From Patescibacteria group bacterium (GTDB lineage Bacteria > Patescibacteriota > Minisyncoccia > Phycocordibacterales > JACZSL01), in assembly GCA_022561335.1 (NCBI GenBank), contig JADFRL010000005.1:1-46812 (forward strand): a stretch of 46,812 bases of DNA, in the 5' to 3' direction. This document shows positions 22,993 to 30,120 of the stretch, in pieces; the first letter of the stretch is position 1; each line of letters starts with the position of its first letter. A program made the position numbers and the translations under genes. The notes below the pieces were generated by a model. It saw only the letters and a program-made list of their open reading frames with translations. It did no database searches and was not told where the DNA came from.

Positions 22993-23535
22993 TTACTTTA
23001 CCTTCTTAAAGGGAAAACCAAGATGTTCTAAAAAGGCGAGTGCTTCTTTTTTGGTGGAAGCTGAAGTCACTATGGTTATAGCAAAGCTAAAAATGTCTTT
23101 TAAATCTTCATCTGCGGTCTCTGGGAAAATGGTATGTTCTTTAATGCCAATAGTACAATTACCCATTTCATCAACACTCTCGCGTTTAAGTCCTCTGAAA
23201 TCTCTTGTCCGCGGAAGTGCGGTGTGAAGCAGTCTGTCGATAAAATCATACATTCGTTTACCTCGAAGCGTAACTTGATACCCGATAATATCACCCTGCC
23301 TGGTCTTAAAAGACGCAATTGACTTTTTAGCTCCACGCGGAGCTGACTTTTGTCCGGTAATTTTAGCAAGCCTCTCCTCTACAAGCTTATTCCTTACTTT
23401 GTCTTTATTAAATCTGCCGGTGCCGACAGAAACAACCACCTTTTCAATTTTTGGCAATTGCATAGGATTGTTGTACCCAAATAAATCTTTGAGTGTACCC
23501 GCTATTTTACGCTCCTGTTCTTTTGTAAGTGACAT
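22993..23535 (-). CDS. rplE: 50S ribosomal protein uL5
   Basis: A 180-residue uL5: YNNPMQLPKIEKVVVSVGTG near residue 22, the KITGQKSAPRGAKKSIASFK block, GYQVTLRGKRMYDFIDRLL and the C-terminal FPETADEDLKDIFSFAITIV. It binds 5S rRNA and the P-site tRNA region. It follows rplX by 9 nt. In most bacteria rpsN/rpsZ comes next; here an inverted methyltransferase gene separates them, so rpsZ and the genes after it may need their own promoter. Confidence 0.96.
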   Translation of the reverse strand: MSLTKEQERKIAGTLKDLFGYNNPMQLPKIEKVVVSVGTGRFNKDKVRNKLVEERLAKITGQKSAPRGAKKSIASFKTRQGDIIGYQVTLRGKRMYDFIDRLLHTALPRTRDFRGLKRESVDEMGNCTIGIKEHTIFPETADEDLKDIFSFAITIVTSASTKKEALAFLEHLGFPFKKVK

Positions 23536-23544
23536 ACCCTGTAT

Positions 23545-23856
23545 TTAAGTATTAAGCTCAACGCCACTTCTGCGGGCAACGCGAACATTCTTTCCTTTAA
23601 CTCTTTTTATGCCTATTCGAGTTACACCACCTCCCTTTGGGTCTATAAGCTGCACGTTTGAGACATGAACGGGAAGCGTCTTGTCAATAATTTGTCCTTG
23701 TTGATTGGCTTTCTTGGGGCGTTGGTGGCGTTTGTTGATATTAACACCCTCAACGATAACTTTGAGCTCCCTTGGAAAAGCACGAATTACCTTTCCGGTG
23801 CGACCCTTGTCCTTTCCCGCAATAACTTTTACATTGTCCCCTTTCTTAATTTTCAT
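23545..23856 (-). CDS. rplX: 50S ribosomal protein uL24
   Basis: A 103-residue uL24 with the KOW motif KKGDNVKVIAGKDKGRTGKV and the VEGVNINKRHQRPKKANQQG block. It starts assembly of the 50S subunit. Length is normal. The ATG follows CTAACGGG directly; this sequence is the 3' arm of a 15-bp inverted repeat, while a promoter candidate lies inside the loop. Confidence 0.95.
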   Translation of the reverse strand: MKIKKGDNVKVIAGKDKGRTGKVIRAFPRELKVIVEGVNINKRHQRPKKANQQGQIIDKTLPVHVSNVQLIDPKGGGVTRIGIKRVKGKNVRVARRSGVELNT

Positions 23857-23958
23857 CCCGTTAGAAATTCATCACTTAAACAATGTGTTACTATACCCAA
23901 TTTAATGCTTTTGTCCATCATTGCCCCACTACAAATAGATAAAAATTTCTAACGGGAT
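23855..23958 (-). promoter_or_regulatory. fold-back leader of rplX with promoter inside the loop
   Basis: ATCCCGTTAGAAATT (23855-23869) and AATTTCTAACGGGAT (23944-23958) are perfect 15-bp arms; the first includes the start codon of rplX. Inside, on the minus strand, are TGGACA (23912-23917), 16 nt, TATAGT (23890-23895). Read-through RNA from rplN can fold and cover the start; RNA from the inner promoter lacks the 5' arm. Confidence 0.65.
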
Positions 23959-24000
23959 TCATGTCTTAGCTTTTATGATGAGCAAAGCGAATTACAATTT

Positions 24001-24372
24001 CTAAACCACCTCAGGAGCTAAAGATACAATTTTTTGATATCCGCGTTCGGCAATTTCTCGAGGAATAGGACCGAATATACGCCCCGCACGCGGTTCCTTC
24101 TTCCCCTTTTCAAGTATAACCACTGCATTCTCATCAAAACGAATATAGGATCCATCACTCCTTCGAAAAGGCTGCCTCTGCCGCACGACAACAGCTTGGA
24201 GTATATCCTTCTTCTTTACCTGCTTGCGCGGCTCAGCTATTTGCACTGACAGTATTAGCGTGTCACCAATGCGTGCATAGCGGCGCTTTGAACCTCCTAG
24301 TATCTTAAAAACACGGCCTATTTTACCACCACTATTATCAGTTATTTTTACTATAGTTTGCGGCTGTATCAT
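24001..24372 (-). CDS. rplN: 50S ribosomal protein uL14
   Basis: A 123-residue uL14: MIQPQTIVKITDNSGGKIGR, the IGDTLILSVQIAEPRKQVKK block, the conserved RSDGSYIRFDENAVVIL, and GRIFGPIPREIAERGYQKIV at the end. It forms part of the intersubunit bridge of the 50S. Preceded by a 170-bp gap with a fold-back leader rather than the usual few bases after rpsQ. No SD; an AGTAAATT stem half ends 3 nt before the ATG. Confidence 0.96.
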   Translation of the reverse strand: MIQPQTIVKITDNSGGKIGRVFKILGGSKRRYARIGDTLILSVQIAEPRKQVKKKDILQAVVVRQRQPFRRSDGSYIRFDENAVVILEKGKKEPRAGRIFGPIPREIAERGYQKIVSLAPEVV

Positions 24373-24542
24373 AATAATTTACTTAATGAGCTTCAGCGAG
24401 TTTAGTAAATCTTACACCTCTCCCTCTAAGCAACATAAACGTCGTGTATTCAAAATATATATCTATATTGTGTTTTTGAATGTTGTTTTTCATATGTATA
24501 TGCATAGAGGGCGGGGTTAAAAAAATATATTCACTGCACTCA
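24373..24542 (-). promoter_or_regulatory. fold-back leader of rplN
   Basis: Minus strand: ACCCCGCCCTCTA (24505-24517) pairs with TAGAGGGAGAGGT (24416-24428) with two mismatches, around 76 nt that include ATTCAAAA/TTTTGAAT. Then GTAAGATTTACT (8-nt stem half, 24404-24411), 20-nt loop, AGTAAATT (24376-24383) and, 3 nt later, the ATG. The same layout and loop length as in the rpsS leader, with a T-A to A-T exchange inside the stem. Confidence 0.6.
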
Positions 24543-24806
24543 TTATTTTTCTAAAACTACAAAATGTTTTCGTTTTGAAATGGGATTTGATTCTCTTATG
24601 CGTACTTTTTCACCTACGCTGTGCTTATTTCCCGCGTCGTGAGCATGATATTTCTTGACACGCTTTTGGTACTTTTTATACTTTGAATGTTTCACATACC
24701 GCGTGACCGCAACCACCACTGTGTCTTTCATTTTATCGGACACAACAATACCTGCAAGCTCGCGCTTTATACTTTTCTTCAATTCTTTCTCTGCCTTCTC
24801 AGCCAT
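24543..24806 (-). CDS. rpsQ: 30S ribosomal protein uS17
   Basis: An 87-residue uS17 with the OB-fold markers LAGIVVSDKMKDTVVVAVTR, KYHAHDAGNKHSVGEKVRIR and ESNPISKRKHFVVLEK. It binds the 5' domain of 16S rRNA. A short basic N-terminal tail (MAEKAEKELKKSIKR) precedes the core. It follows rpmC by 27 nt, with a TTCTAACG-type motif in the gap. Confidence 0.95.
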   Translation of the reverse strand: MAEKAEKELKKSIKRELAGIVVSDKMKDTVVVAVTRYVKHSKYKKYQKRVKKYHAHDAGNKHSVGEKVRIRESNPISKRKHFVVLEK

Positions 24807-24833
24807 ATATAAAAAAATAATTCTAACGTCATT

Positions 24834-25013
24834 CTACTTCAGCATATTTCGCTCAGTTAATATTCGAGCAATCTCTTTTCTCAGATTTTTCCCCTTCTTC
24901 ACATTACGCGCTTTAGTTCCCGCAACACCAAATCGAAATGCACGCAAAGCCTCCCTCTTTTCAACTAAGAGTTTTCTTAACTCTATATCACTTTTGCCTT
25001 TTAAATCAGCCAT
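24834..25013 (-). CDS. rpmC: 50S ribosomal protein uL29 (missing from the ORF track)
   Basis: Only 59 codons, so below the track cut-off. Reading the minus strand from the ATG at 25013 gives MADLKGKSDIELRKLLVEKR, then EALRAFRFGVAGTKARNVKK and ILTERNMLK at the end. The E-L-R-K-L-L ... R-F ... K-x-x-R-x-I-A-R-I-x-T pattern is that of uL29. It lies at its standard place between rplP and rpsQ, starting 8 nt after the rplP stop. The protein stands near the peptide exit tunnel, where SRP and trigger factor dock. Confidence 0.92.
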   Translation of the reverse strand: MADLKGKSDIELRKLLVEKREALRAFRFGVAGTKARNVKKGKNLRKEIARILTERNMLK

Positions 25014-25021
25014 ATTAAGTC

Positions 25022-25444
25022 CTAATGCTGCCGGGTTACCACAATACCTTTAATGGGAAGTTTCGCAGCTGCCTTACGGAGCGCTTCCCGAGCCATACTA
25101 TCGCTTACTCCGTCAATTTCAAAAATAATTCGACCGGGACGTACTATACATTCATAGCCGGCTGGATCTCCTTTTCCCTTACCCATACCCACTTCAGCCG
25201 CCTTTCGTGTAAAAGGCCTGTCCGGAAAAATACGAATCCATGTCTTACCCGTCTTTCCGAGTGAGCGAGAAATGACACGTCTGGCGGCTTCAATTTGATT
25301 TGATTTAATACGCGCAGGCGTAGTGGTTTTCAATCCATAGGAGCCGAATGAAAGATGTATGCCGCGTGTTTCTACTCCAATTTTTTTTGGGTTTGTCCGA
25401 GCTGTTTGCCACTTTCTATGCTTTACTTTCTTGGGAAATAACAT
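25022..25444 (-). CDS. rplP: 50S ribosomal protein uL16
   Basis: A 140-residue uL16: MLFPKKVKHRKWQ start, SFGSYGLKTTTPARIKSNQI, RRVISRSLGKTGKTWIRIFP and PFTRKAAEVGMGKGKGDPAG. It is needed for tRNA placement in the A site. It starts 5 nt after the stop of rpsC. Length is normal and no SD is seen. Confidence 0.96.
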   Translation of the reverse strand: MLFPKKVKHRKWQTARTNPKKIGVETRGIHLSFGSYGLKTTTPARIKSNQIEAARRVISRSLGKTGKTWIRIFPDRPFTRKAAEVGMGKGKGDPAGYECIVRPGRIIFEIDGVSDSMAREALRKAAAKLPIKGIVVTRQH

Positions 25445-25449
25445 GACAA

Positions 25450-26115
25450 TTATTTTTTATCCTCAAAAATATCCCCCCGATAAATCCAAACTTTTATACC
25501 AATGACTCCGTACGGAAGATAGGCCTTCTCACGAGCAAAGTCAATATCGGCACGAAAAGTCTGAAGAGGGATGCGCCCTTTTTTAAGCTGCTCTCGACGT
25601 GACATTTCAGCTCCTCCCAGTCGCCCTGAAACAGCAATACGAACTCCCTTTACATCACGATTGGCAATGACTTTCTCTGCTGTTTGTTTAAGTATCCTAC
25701 GAAATGGGAACCTCTTCTCAAGGCCTTCTGCAATCATTTGCCCGACAATCGCTGCATTCGATTCCGGAGAACGTACTTCTTCGATATCAATTTTAATATT
25801 GGGGACTTCGGTAAGTCTTAGCTTACCCACCACCTTAGCGACTTCCGCCTTAAGTTTGAGGGCTCCTTCACCACTCCTTCCAATAATAAGGCCGGGGCGG
25901 GATGTTTTAATAATAACCCGAAGGGTTGACGCACTACGCTCAATTTCGATGGAACTTACATAAAATCCTCGCAGACGTTTTACCAAAAATTCACGGATAA
26001 AAGTGTCGCATTTTATAAACTCTCGGTACTGTTTCGGGTCAGCACTAAACCATCGGGACTTCCAATCCTTTATGATACCAAGTCTATGTGCATAAGGGTG
26101 TACGGTATGGGTCAT
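25450..26115 (-). CDS. rpsC: 30S ribosomal protein uS3
   Basis: A 221-residue uS3 with the KH domain (TSRPGLIIGRSGEGALKLKA) and the C-terminal domain (IAVSGRLGGAEMSRREQLKK, GRIPLQTFRADIDFA, YGVIGIKVWIYRG). The N-terminus is MTHTVHPYAHRLGIIKDWKS. It lines the mRNA entry channel. Standard position between rplV and rplP. Confidence 0.96.
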   Translation of the reverse strand: MTHTVHPYAHRLGIIKDWKSRWFSADPKQYREFIKCDTFIREFLVKRLRGFYVSSIEIERSASTLRVIIKTSRPGLIIGRSGEGALKLKAEVAKVVGKLRLTEVPNIKIDIEEVRSPESNAAIVGQMIAEGLEKRFPFRRILKQTAEKVIANRDVKGVRIAVSGRLGGAEMSRREQLKKGRIPLQTFRADIDFAREKAYLPYGVIGIKVWIYRGDIFEDKK

Positions 26116-26150
26116 AAAACAAATTAAAAATCAAATATCACAAATAAAAA

Positions 26151-26630
26151 TTATAGTTTTGCCGAAGCAGACGAAGTAGGTTTCGCAATTCCTCTCTTTT
26201 TTAATTCTATCTTGTTATTTTGCATTTCGACCTTTTCCTCTTGTGTCTGGGATTGTTCCTCTAGAACAACTGAAATATGGCTGGTACGCTTGCGAATAGG
26301 CGTAGCACGCCCGCGAGAACGCGGTCGAAATCGAGTAAAGATAAATCCCTTGTCCACCCGCACTTCTTTTATAATAAGCTGCCCCCGATTAAGTCCGTGT
26401 ACTTCTTTAGCGTTTGCGGTAGCAGATTCAATAAGTTTCTTAAATGATTTCGCAGCGCGTTTATTTAGATGTGACAGATCAGTGAGTGCGCGCTCTACAC
26501 GCTTACCACGAACAAAAGAAGCTACGAGTTGAACTTTTCGTGGCGCTTGTCTGTAATTTTTAAGCCGCGCTTTCATCCCACGAGAAGCATCGGCATTAGT
26601 TGATTTCTTTGCTATTCTTGCTTTAGCCAT
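26151..26630 (-). CDS. rplV: 50S ribosomal protein uL22 with C-terminal extension
   Basis: A 159-residue uL22; the usual length is about 110-115. The core has LKNYRQAPRKVQLVASFVRG, KSFKKLIESATANAKEVHG and the tunnel-loop region GFIFTRFRPRSRGRATPIRK. After RTSHISVVLEE comes an extra tail (QSQTQEEKVEMQNNKIELKK plus RGIAKPTSSASAKL) with no counterpart in standard uL22. The core contacts the exit tunnel; the role of the tail is unknown. The leader contains ATTCCGTTAGAG, a relative of the CCCGTTAG motif. Confidence 0.95.
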   Translation of the reverse strand: MAKARIAKKSTNADASRGMKARLKNYRQAPRKVQLVASFVRGKRVERALTDLSHLNKRAAKSFKKLIESATANAKEVHGLNRGQLIIKEVRVDKGFIFTRFRPRSRGRATPIRKRTSHISVVLEEQSQTQEEKVEMQNNKIELKKRGIAKPTSSASAKL

Positions 26631-26680
26631 ACTTTTTTCTTACCCTCTTTACCCAAAAGTCACTCTAACGGAATTCCTAC

Positions 26681-27025
26681 TTATTTCTTAGCGTCCGTTG
26701 CAGCCGCCTTAGCTGCCTTTGCAGCGACAACTTCAGCTTCTTTCTTTTTCTGCTCGAGTTCTTTCTGCATTTTACCCCCATGCCGGAAGAACTTTTTAGT
26801 TGGAGAGAATTCACCCAGCCGGTGCCCAACCATGTCTTCACTTACAAATACTTCAATATGATCTTTGCCGTTGTGCACACCGAAGGTGAACCCTACCATG
26901 TCAGGGCTAATCTGGCTGCGACGAGCCCATGTCCTGACAACACCAGTTTCTCCTGGTTTTTTCCCCTGTACTTTTTTTAAGAGTTTTGGGTCAACGTAGG
27001 GTCCTTTTTTAAGTGATCTGGTCAT
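26681..27025 (-). CDS. rpsS: 30S ribosomal protein uS19 with C-terminal Lys/Ala tail
   Basis: A 114-residue uS19 (usual length about 92). Core: [59 protein letters not shown]. From about residue 92 an added charged Ala-rich tail ([20 protein letters not shown]) follows. It belongs to the 30S head, near the A site. It is separated from rplB by 175 bp with a promoter and a fold-back leader. Confidence 0.95.
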   Translation of the reverse strand: MTRSLKKGPYVDPKLLKKVQGKKPGETGVVRTWARRSQISPDMVGFTFGVHNGKDHIEVFVSEDMVGHRLGEFSPTKKFFRHGGKMQKELEQKKKEAEVVAAKAAKAAATDAKK

Positions 27026-27200
27026 GATAGATTTTCTTAACGAGCAAGGTGAGTTTTAGAAAATCACTCACCCAGCACCTTGTTTGTTAAAGTACTGGGT
27101 CGAGTAAACAATAGTTAAATCATTCCTTCGTTTACTAAAAACCGCTCAGCCGAGCTTGGGCATTATAGTATTCAAAATAAAGCTCCCTGTCAAACAATTT
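27026..27200 (-). promoter_or_regulatory. promoter, attenuator-like stem and fold-back leader of rpsS
   Basis: Minus strand: TTGACA (27188-27193), 17 nt, TACTAT (27165-27170), just after rplB. Then GCTC/GAGC followed by TTTTT (near 27140), AGTAAAC/GTTTACT, ACCCAGTAC/GTGCTGGGT (27092-27100, 27070-27078), GGTGAGT/ACTCACC with an 11-nt loop (27066-27072, 27048-27054), and GATTTTCT/AGAAAATC (27058-27065, 27030-27037, loop 20) ending 4 nt before the ATG. The last two stems could form together as a pseudoknot. Confidence 0.6.
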
Positions 27201-28046
27201 CTATTTCCTACGCTTGCCAACCTTACGCCTTCGTATGATAAGGACGTTTGAATATTTCTTCGGCTTGCGCGTTTTTTGCCCCTTGCCGGTAGGCTTGCCC
27301 CACTTACTACGGGCACGTTTATGCCCGCGCCCTGCTTTTCCTTCGCCACCGCCATGAGGATGATCTACCGCATTCATAGCGGCACCACGGACCGTTGGCC
27401 TCCTTCCCAAATGCCGCGACCTTCCTGCTTTGCCAAGGACTACAAGCCTATGCTCCTCATTTGACACTTCTCCTATTGAGGCCCAACCTTTATCACTCAC
27501 CTTGCGTATTTCAGACGATGGCATTTTAAGCTGAGCAAAACCCGCGTCGTGAGCAATGACTTCTGCATAGTTGCCAGCAGAACGGGCAAATTTTGCTCCA
27601 CTGTCTGGTTTAATCTCAATATTATACACAAAGGTCCCCACGGGAATCTTGGAAAGTGGCAATCGATTGCCCGGTTTTATCTGCGCTTCGGGAGAAGTAA
27701 GAAGTGTGTCGCCGACAGCAACAGACTGCGGAGCAAGAATGTAACGACGCTCTCCATCGCTATAACAAAGAAGTGCTATAAAACCCGAACGATTCGGGTC
27801 ATATTCAATAGTCTCAACCCGCGCAGGGATACCACGCTTGTTGTATTTGAAGTCTATGTCACGGAAGCGCCGCTTGTGTCCACCGCCTTTGTGTCGAGTC
27901 GTAATACGACCGGCGTTGTTTCGACCCACACTACGTTTAAAACCGCTGGTGAGTTTCTTGTGTGGATATTTTGCGGTCAACTTTTCTTTGTATGAAACAA
28001 ATGAGCTCCCTCGCTGTCCCGGTGTTCGTGGTTTAAGTCTCCTCAT
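27201..28046 (-). CDS. rplB: 50S ribosomal protein uL2
   Basis: A 281-residue uL2: MRRLKPRTPGQRGSSFVSYK, KSVGRNNAGRITTRHKGGGH-type block (seen as RSVGRNNAGRITTRHKGGGH), FIALLCYSDGERRYILAPQ and the near-universal MNAVDHPHGGGEGKAGRGHK with the histidine implicated in peptidyl transfer assembly. The product organises domain IV of 23S rRNA. Start context is TATAACTATCATG with no SD. Normal length. Confidence 0.97.
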   Translation of the reverse strand: MRRLKPRTPGQRGSSFVSYKEKLTAKYPHKKLTSGFKRSVGRNNAGRITTRHKGGGHKRRFRDIDFKYNKRGIPARVETIEYDPNRSGFIALLCYSDGERRYILAPQSVAVGDTLLTSPEAQIKPGNRLPLSKIPVGTFVYNIEIKPDSGAKFARSAGNYAEVIAHDAGFAQLKMPSSEIRKVSDKGWASIGEVSNEEHRLVVLGKAGRSRHLGRRPTVRGAAMNAVDHPHGGGEGKAGRGHKRARSKWGKPTGKGQKTRKPKKYSNVLIIRRRKVGKRRK

Positions 28047-28051
28047 GATAG

Positions 28052-28528
28052 TTATACAATTTCTATTTGGTCTCCTTTTTTAAGATGTACGTATGCTTTT
28101 TTCCCTCCCGGTTTCACTCCGCGTGATTTTCGCCATTTGGATATACGCAGCTTTGCGGGAATCTTTACAATATTTACTTTGACAGGCGTCACTTTATAAA
28201 ACTGCTCAACAGCCTCGGTAATTGTCCTCTTAGTGGCCCTTCCTGAGACTTCAAAGACGTACACTCCCTTTTCAGATGCAAAGGTTGCCTTCTCAGTTAT
28301 ACGGGGGCGCAGTAATATCCCCGAAAGATTTTTATCTGCTGATAAGACTCTCTTCTGAGTGCTTTGCATATCTTTCTTATCCTTGGGAGATTCAAGCTTC
28401 TCCCTGGCGGAAGGTGTGCTCTTCCTTTCTAAAGTAGGTTCTTCCTTAGTACGAACCTCACCCTCTACTTTTGCAGAGGTTTTTGCCTCCTTTTCCTTTT
28501 CTTTTTTACCTATTCCAAAAAGTGCCAT
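28052..28528 (-). CDS. rplW: 50S ribosomal protein uL23 with long N-terminal extension
   Basis: A 158-residue protein whose C-terminal about 95 residues are uL23: SGILLRPRITEKATFASEKG, VYVFEVSGRATKRTITEAVE, FYKVTPVKVNIVKIP. The first about 60 residues are a hydrophilic extension rich in Lys, Glu and Ser (MALFGIGKKEKEKEAKTSAK, SPKDKKDMQSTQKR). uL23 is the docking site for SRP and trigger factor at the tunnel exit, so an extension there could alter chaperone binding; this is inference. Preceded by a 238-bp gap with a fold-back leader. Confidence 0.95.
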   Translation of the reverse strand: MALFGIGKKEKEKEAKTSAKVEGEVRTKEEPTLERKSTPSAREKLESPKDKKDMQSTQKRVLSADKNLSGILLRPRITEKATFASEKGVYVFEVSGRATKRTITEAVEQFYKVTPVKVNIVKIPAKLRISKWRKSRGVKPGGKKAYVHLKKGDQIEIV

Positions 28529-28766
28529 GATAGATTTTGTTAACCATTGCGAGCGCTAGCAAATAATGATATTACACAATCATCACCCCGCACCATTTCT
28601 GCAAAACTATAACCTTGCAACATACGAGTGTGAACAGCACTTCCCTTGCCACACGAAGTGTGTTGCTGAAACACCCCTTTAGTTGTACCTATTTTTTGTA
28701 TCATACTATTATATATATTTTGCAAAAATGGTGCTGGGTTAAGTAAGCAATAGTCACTACGTTCCC
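28529..28766 (-). promoter_or_regulatory. fold-back leader of rplW
   Basis: Arms of 22 nt with two mismatches: plus-strand ACCCCGCACCATTTCTGCAA continuing AA (28585-28606) and TTTTGCAAAAATGGTGCTGG continuing GT (28718-28739). The 111-nt interior has GCAACA/TGTTGC and ACAC-TTC-GTGT stems and a TATATATAATAG box on the minus strand. The 5' flank (minus) ACTATTGCTTACTTAACCCAG matches the rpsS leader. The 61-codon ORF in the track here is not coding. Confidence 0.6.
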
Positions 28767-29492
28767 TTATTTACCTAATCTACTTTCAAAAAATAAAATG
28801 GCATTGTTCGGTTTTGTGATGATAAGATACTTGTATGTCAGTGCCGTAACCGGATTTAAATTTCTAACTTCTTCCACATGCACATTACCAAAATTTCGAA
28901 AGCTCTTTATTATATTTTCATCCGGAGCTGGAAGAGTAAAGAGAGCCGTGTTTTTTTTCTTAGTTATAAGCTTGCCGTACCCCTTAACAGCACCGAGAGC
29001 TGAGATTACCTCCTTGGCCTGTACGGTTCTAGGCTTACCAAATGAAAGTGTGTCCACAAAAAGAATTTCTCCATCTTTAAGCTTCTTCGAGAGCACCGTG
29101 TAAAGCGCCTTGGCACGCATTTTTTTGTTTATTTTCTTGCTGTAATCCTTCTCGTTCCGCGGTCCAAAAGTAACACCGCCGCCAATCCAAATGGGAGAAC
29201 GTCTCGAGCCGTGGCGTGCACGTCCTGTGCCTTTTTGTTTCCATGGCTTTTTGCCGCCGCCGCGCACTTCGCTTCTGTCTTTCGTATGTGCTACGGGTGT
29301 ACGAGCGTTTGACTGCTGTGAGACAACTACCTGATGTACTAAATCAGCATTCCACGGAAGTCCAAAAACACTCTCGGGCAAATCTACCTTACCGCTCTCC
29401 TTTCCGCTTTGATTATAAACCGTTGCCTTCATACCACTTGGAGCTTGTACGGCAGTTTTCTTTTTTTCTTTTGTTACTTTTGCAGTCGCCAT
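28767..29492 (-). CDS. rplD: 50S ribosomal protein uL4
   Basis: A 241-residue uL4 with the conserved loop TPVAHTKDRSEVRGGGKKPW, KQKGTGRARHGSRRSPIWIG and GGVTFGPRNEKDYSKKINKK, which reaches into the peptide tunnel. A 20-25-residue basic N-terminal tail precedes the core. In E. coli uL4 represses the S10 operon by binding its leader. This gene has an SD (AAGGAG, 8 nt before the ATG), uncommon in this cluster. It starts 1 nt after rplC. Confidence 0.95.
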   Translation of the reverse strand: MATAKVTKEKKKTAVQAPSGMKATVYNQSGKESGKVDLPESVFGLPWNADLVHQVVVSQQSNARTPVAHTKDRSEVRGGGKKPWKQKGTGRARHGSRRSPIWIGGGVTFGPRNEKDYSKKINKKMRAKALYTVLSKKLKDGEILFVDTLSFGKPRTVQAKEVISALGAVKGYGKLITKKKNTALFTLPAPDENIIKSFRNFGNVHVEEVRNLNPVTALTYKYLIITKPNNAILFFESRLGK

Positions 29493-29493
29493 G

Positions 29494-30114
29494 TTATAGA
29501 CTCCTTATTTCCACAAGTGTGCCGCGCCGTCCCGGAATAGCTCCGCTAATGACAAGACGGCCTCCCTCTTTATCTATCTGAAGTACTTTTAAATTTTTAA
29601 CCGTGACACGATCACCACCCATGCGTCCTGCCATCTTAGTACCTTTAAACACGCGGTTCGGACCAGTTGCACCAATAGAACCGGGGGCACGTTCTGAATG
29701 TTTCTGGCCATGCGAGCGAGGTCCACCATGAAATCCGTGACGCTTCACAACTCCCTGAAATCCTTTACCTTTCGAAACAGACGACACTTCAATTACGTCG
29801 CCTACTTCAAATACCGATACATCGATAGTGTCTCCCTCTTTTACGGTAGTAGTATCACCTTCTTTTTTGAAACGAAACTCTTTCACATATCTAAAATCTC
29901 CTTTGCCCTTAAAATGGCCTCGCTGAGCCTTATTAATATTCTTTTTATTGCGGACTCCATATCCAACTTGGGCAGCACTGTAGCCGTCTTTCTCCTTTGA
30001 CTTAAGCTGAGTAACCACTAAAGGTCCCGCCGCAACGATAGTTGCCGGATGCACTTTACCCTCTTCGTCAAAGACTTGGGTCATATATTGTTTTGTGCCA
30101 AGGATAAACTTCAT
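29494..30114 (-). CDS. rplC: 50S ribosomal protein uL3
   Basis: A 206-residue uL3: KFILGTKQYMTQVFDEEGKV, then VSKGKGFQGVVKRHGFHGGP, SHGQKHSERAPGSIGATGPN and RVFKGTKMAGRMGGDRVTVK. It is an early-assembly protein whose central loop approaches the peptidyl-transferase centre. It heads the r-protein run here, because rpsJ is 7.7 kb upstream. It therefore needs its own promoter, for which a candidate lies at 30229-30234. Confidence 0.96.
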   Translation of the reverse strand: MKFILGTKQYMTQVFDEEGKVHPATIVAAGPLVVTQLKSKEKDGYSAAQVGYGVRNKKNINKAQRGHFKGKGDFRYVKEFRFKKEGDTTTVKEGDTIDVSVFEVGDVIEVSSVSKGKGFQGVVKRHGFHGGPRSHGQKHSERAPGSIGATGPNRVFKGTKMAGRMGGDRVTVKNLKVLQIDKEGGRLVISGAIPGRRGTLVEIRSL

Positions 30115-30120
30115 TTTTAC

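Noticed and set aside
28540-28725. 61-codon minus-strand ORF before rplW
   Set aside because: It runs through the inverted-repeat leader; its bases are explained by the arms and stems, and it has no family pattern.
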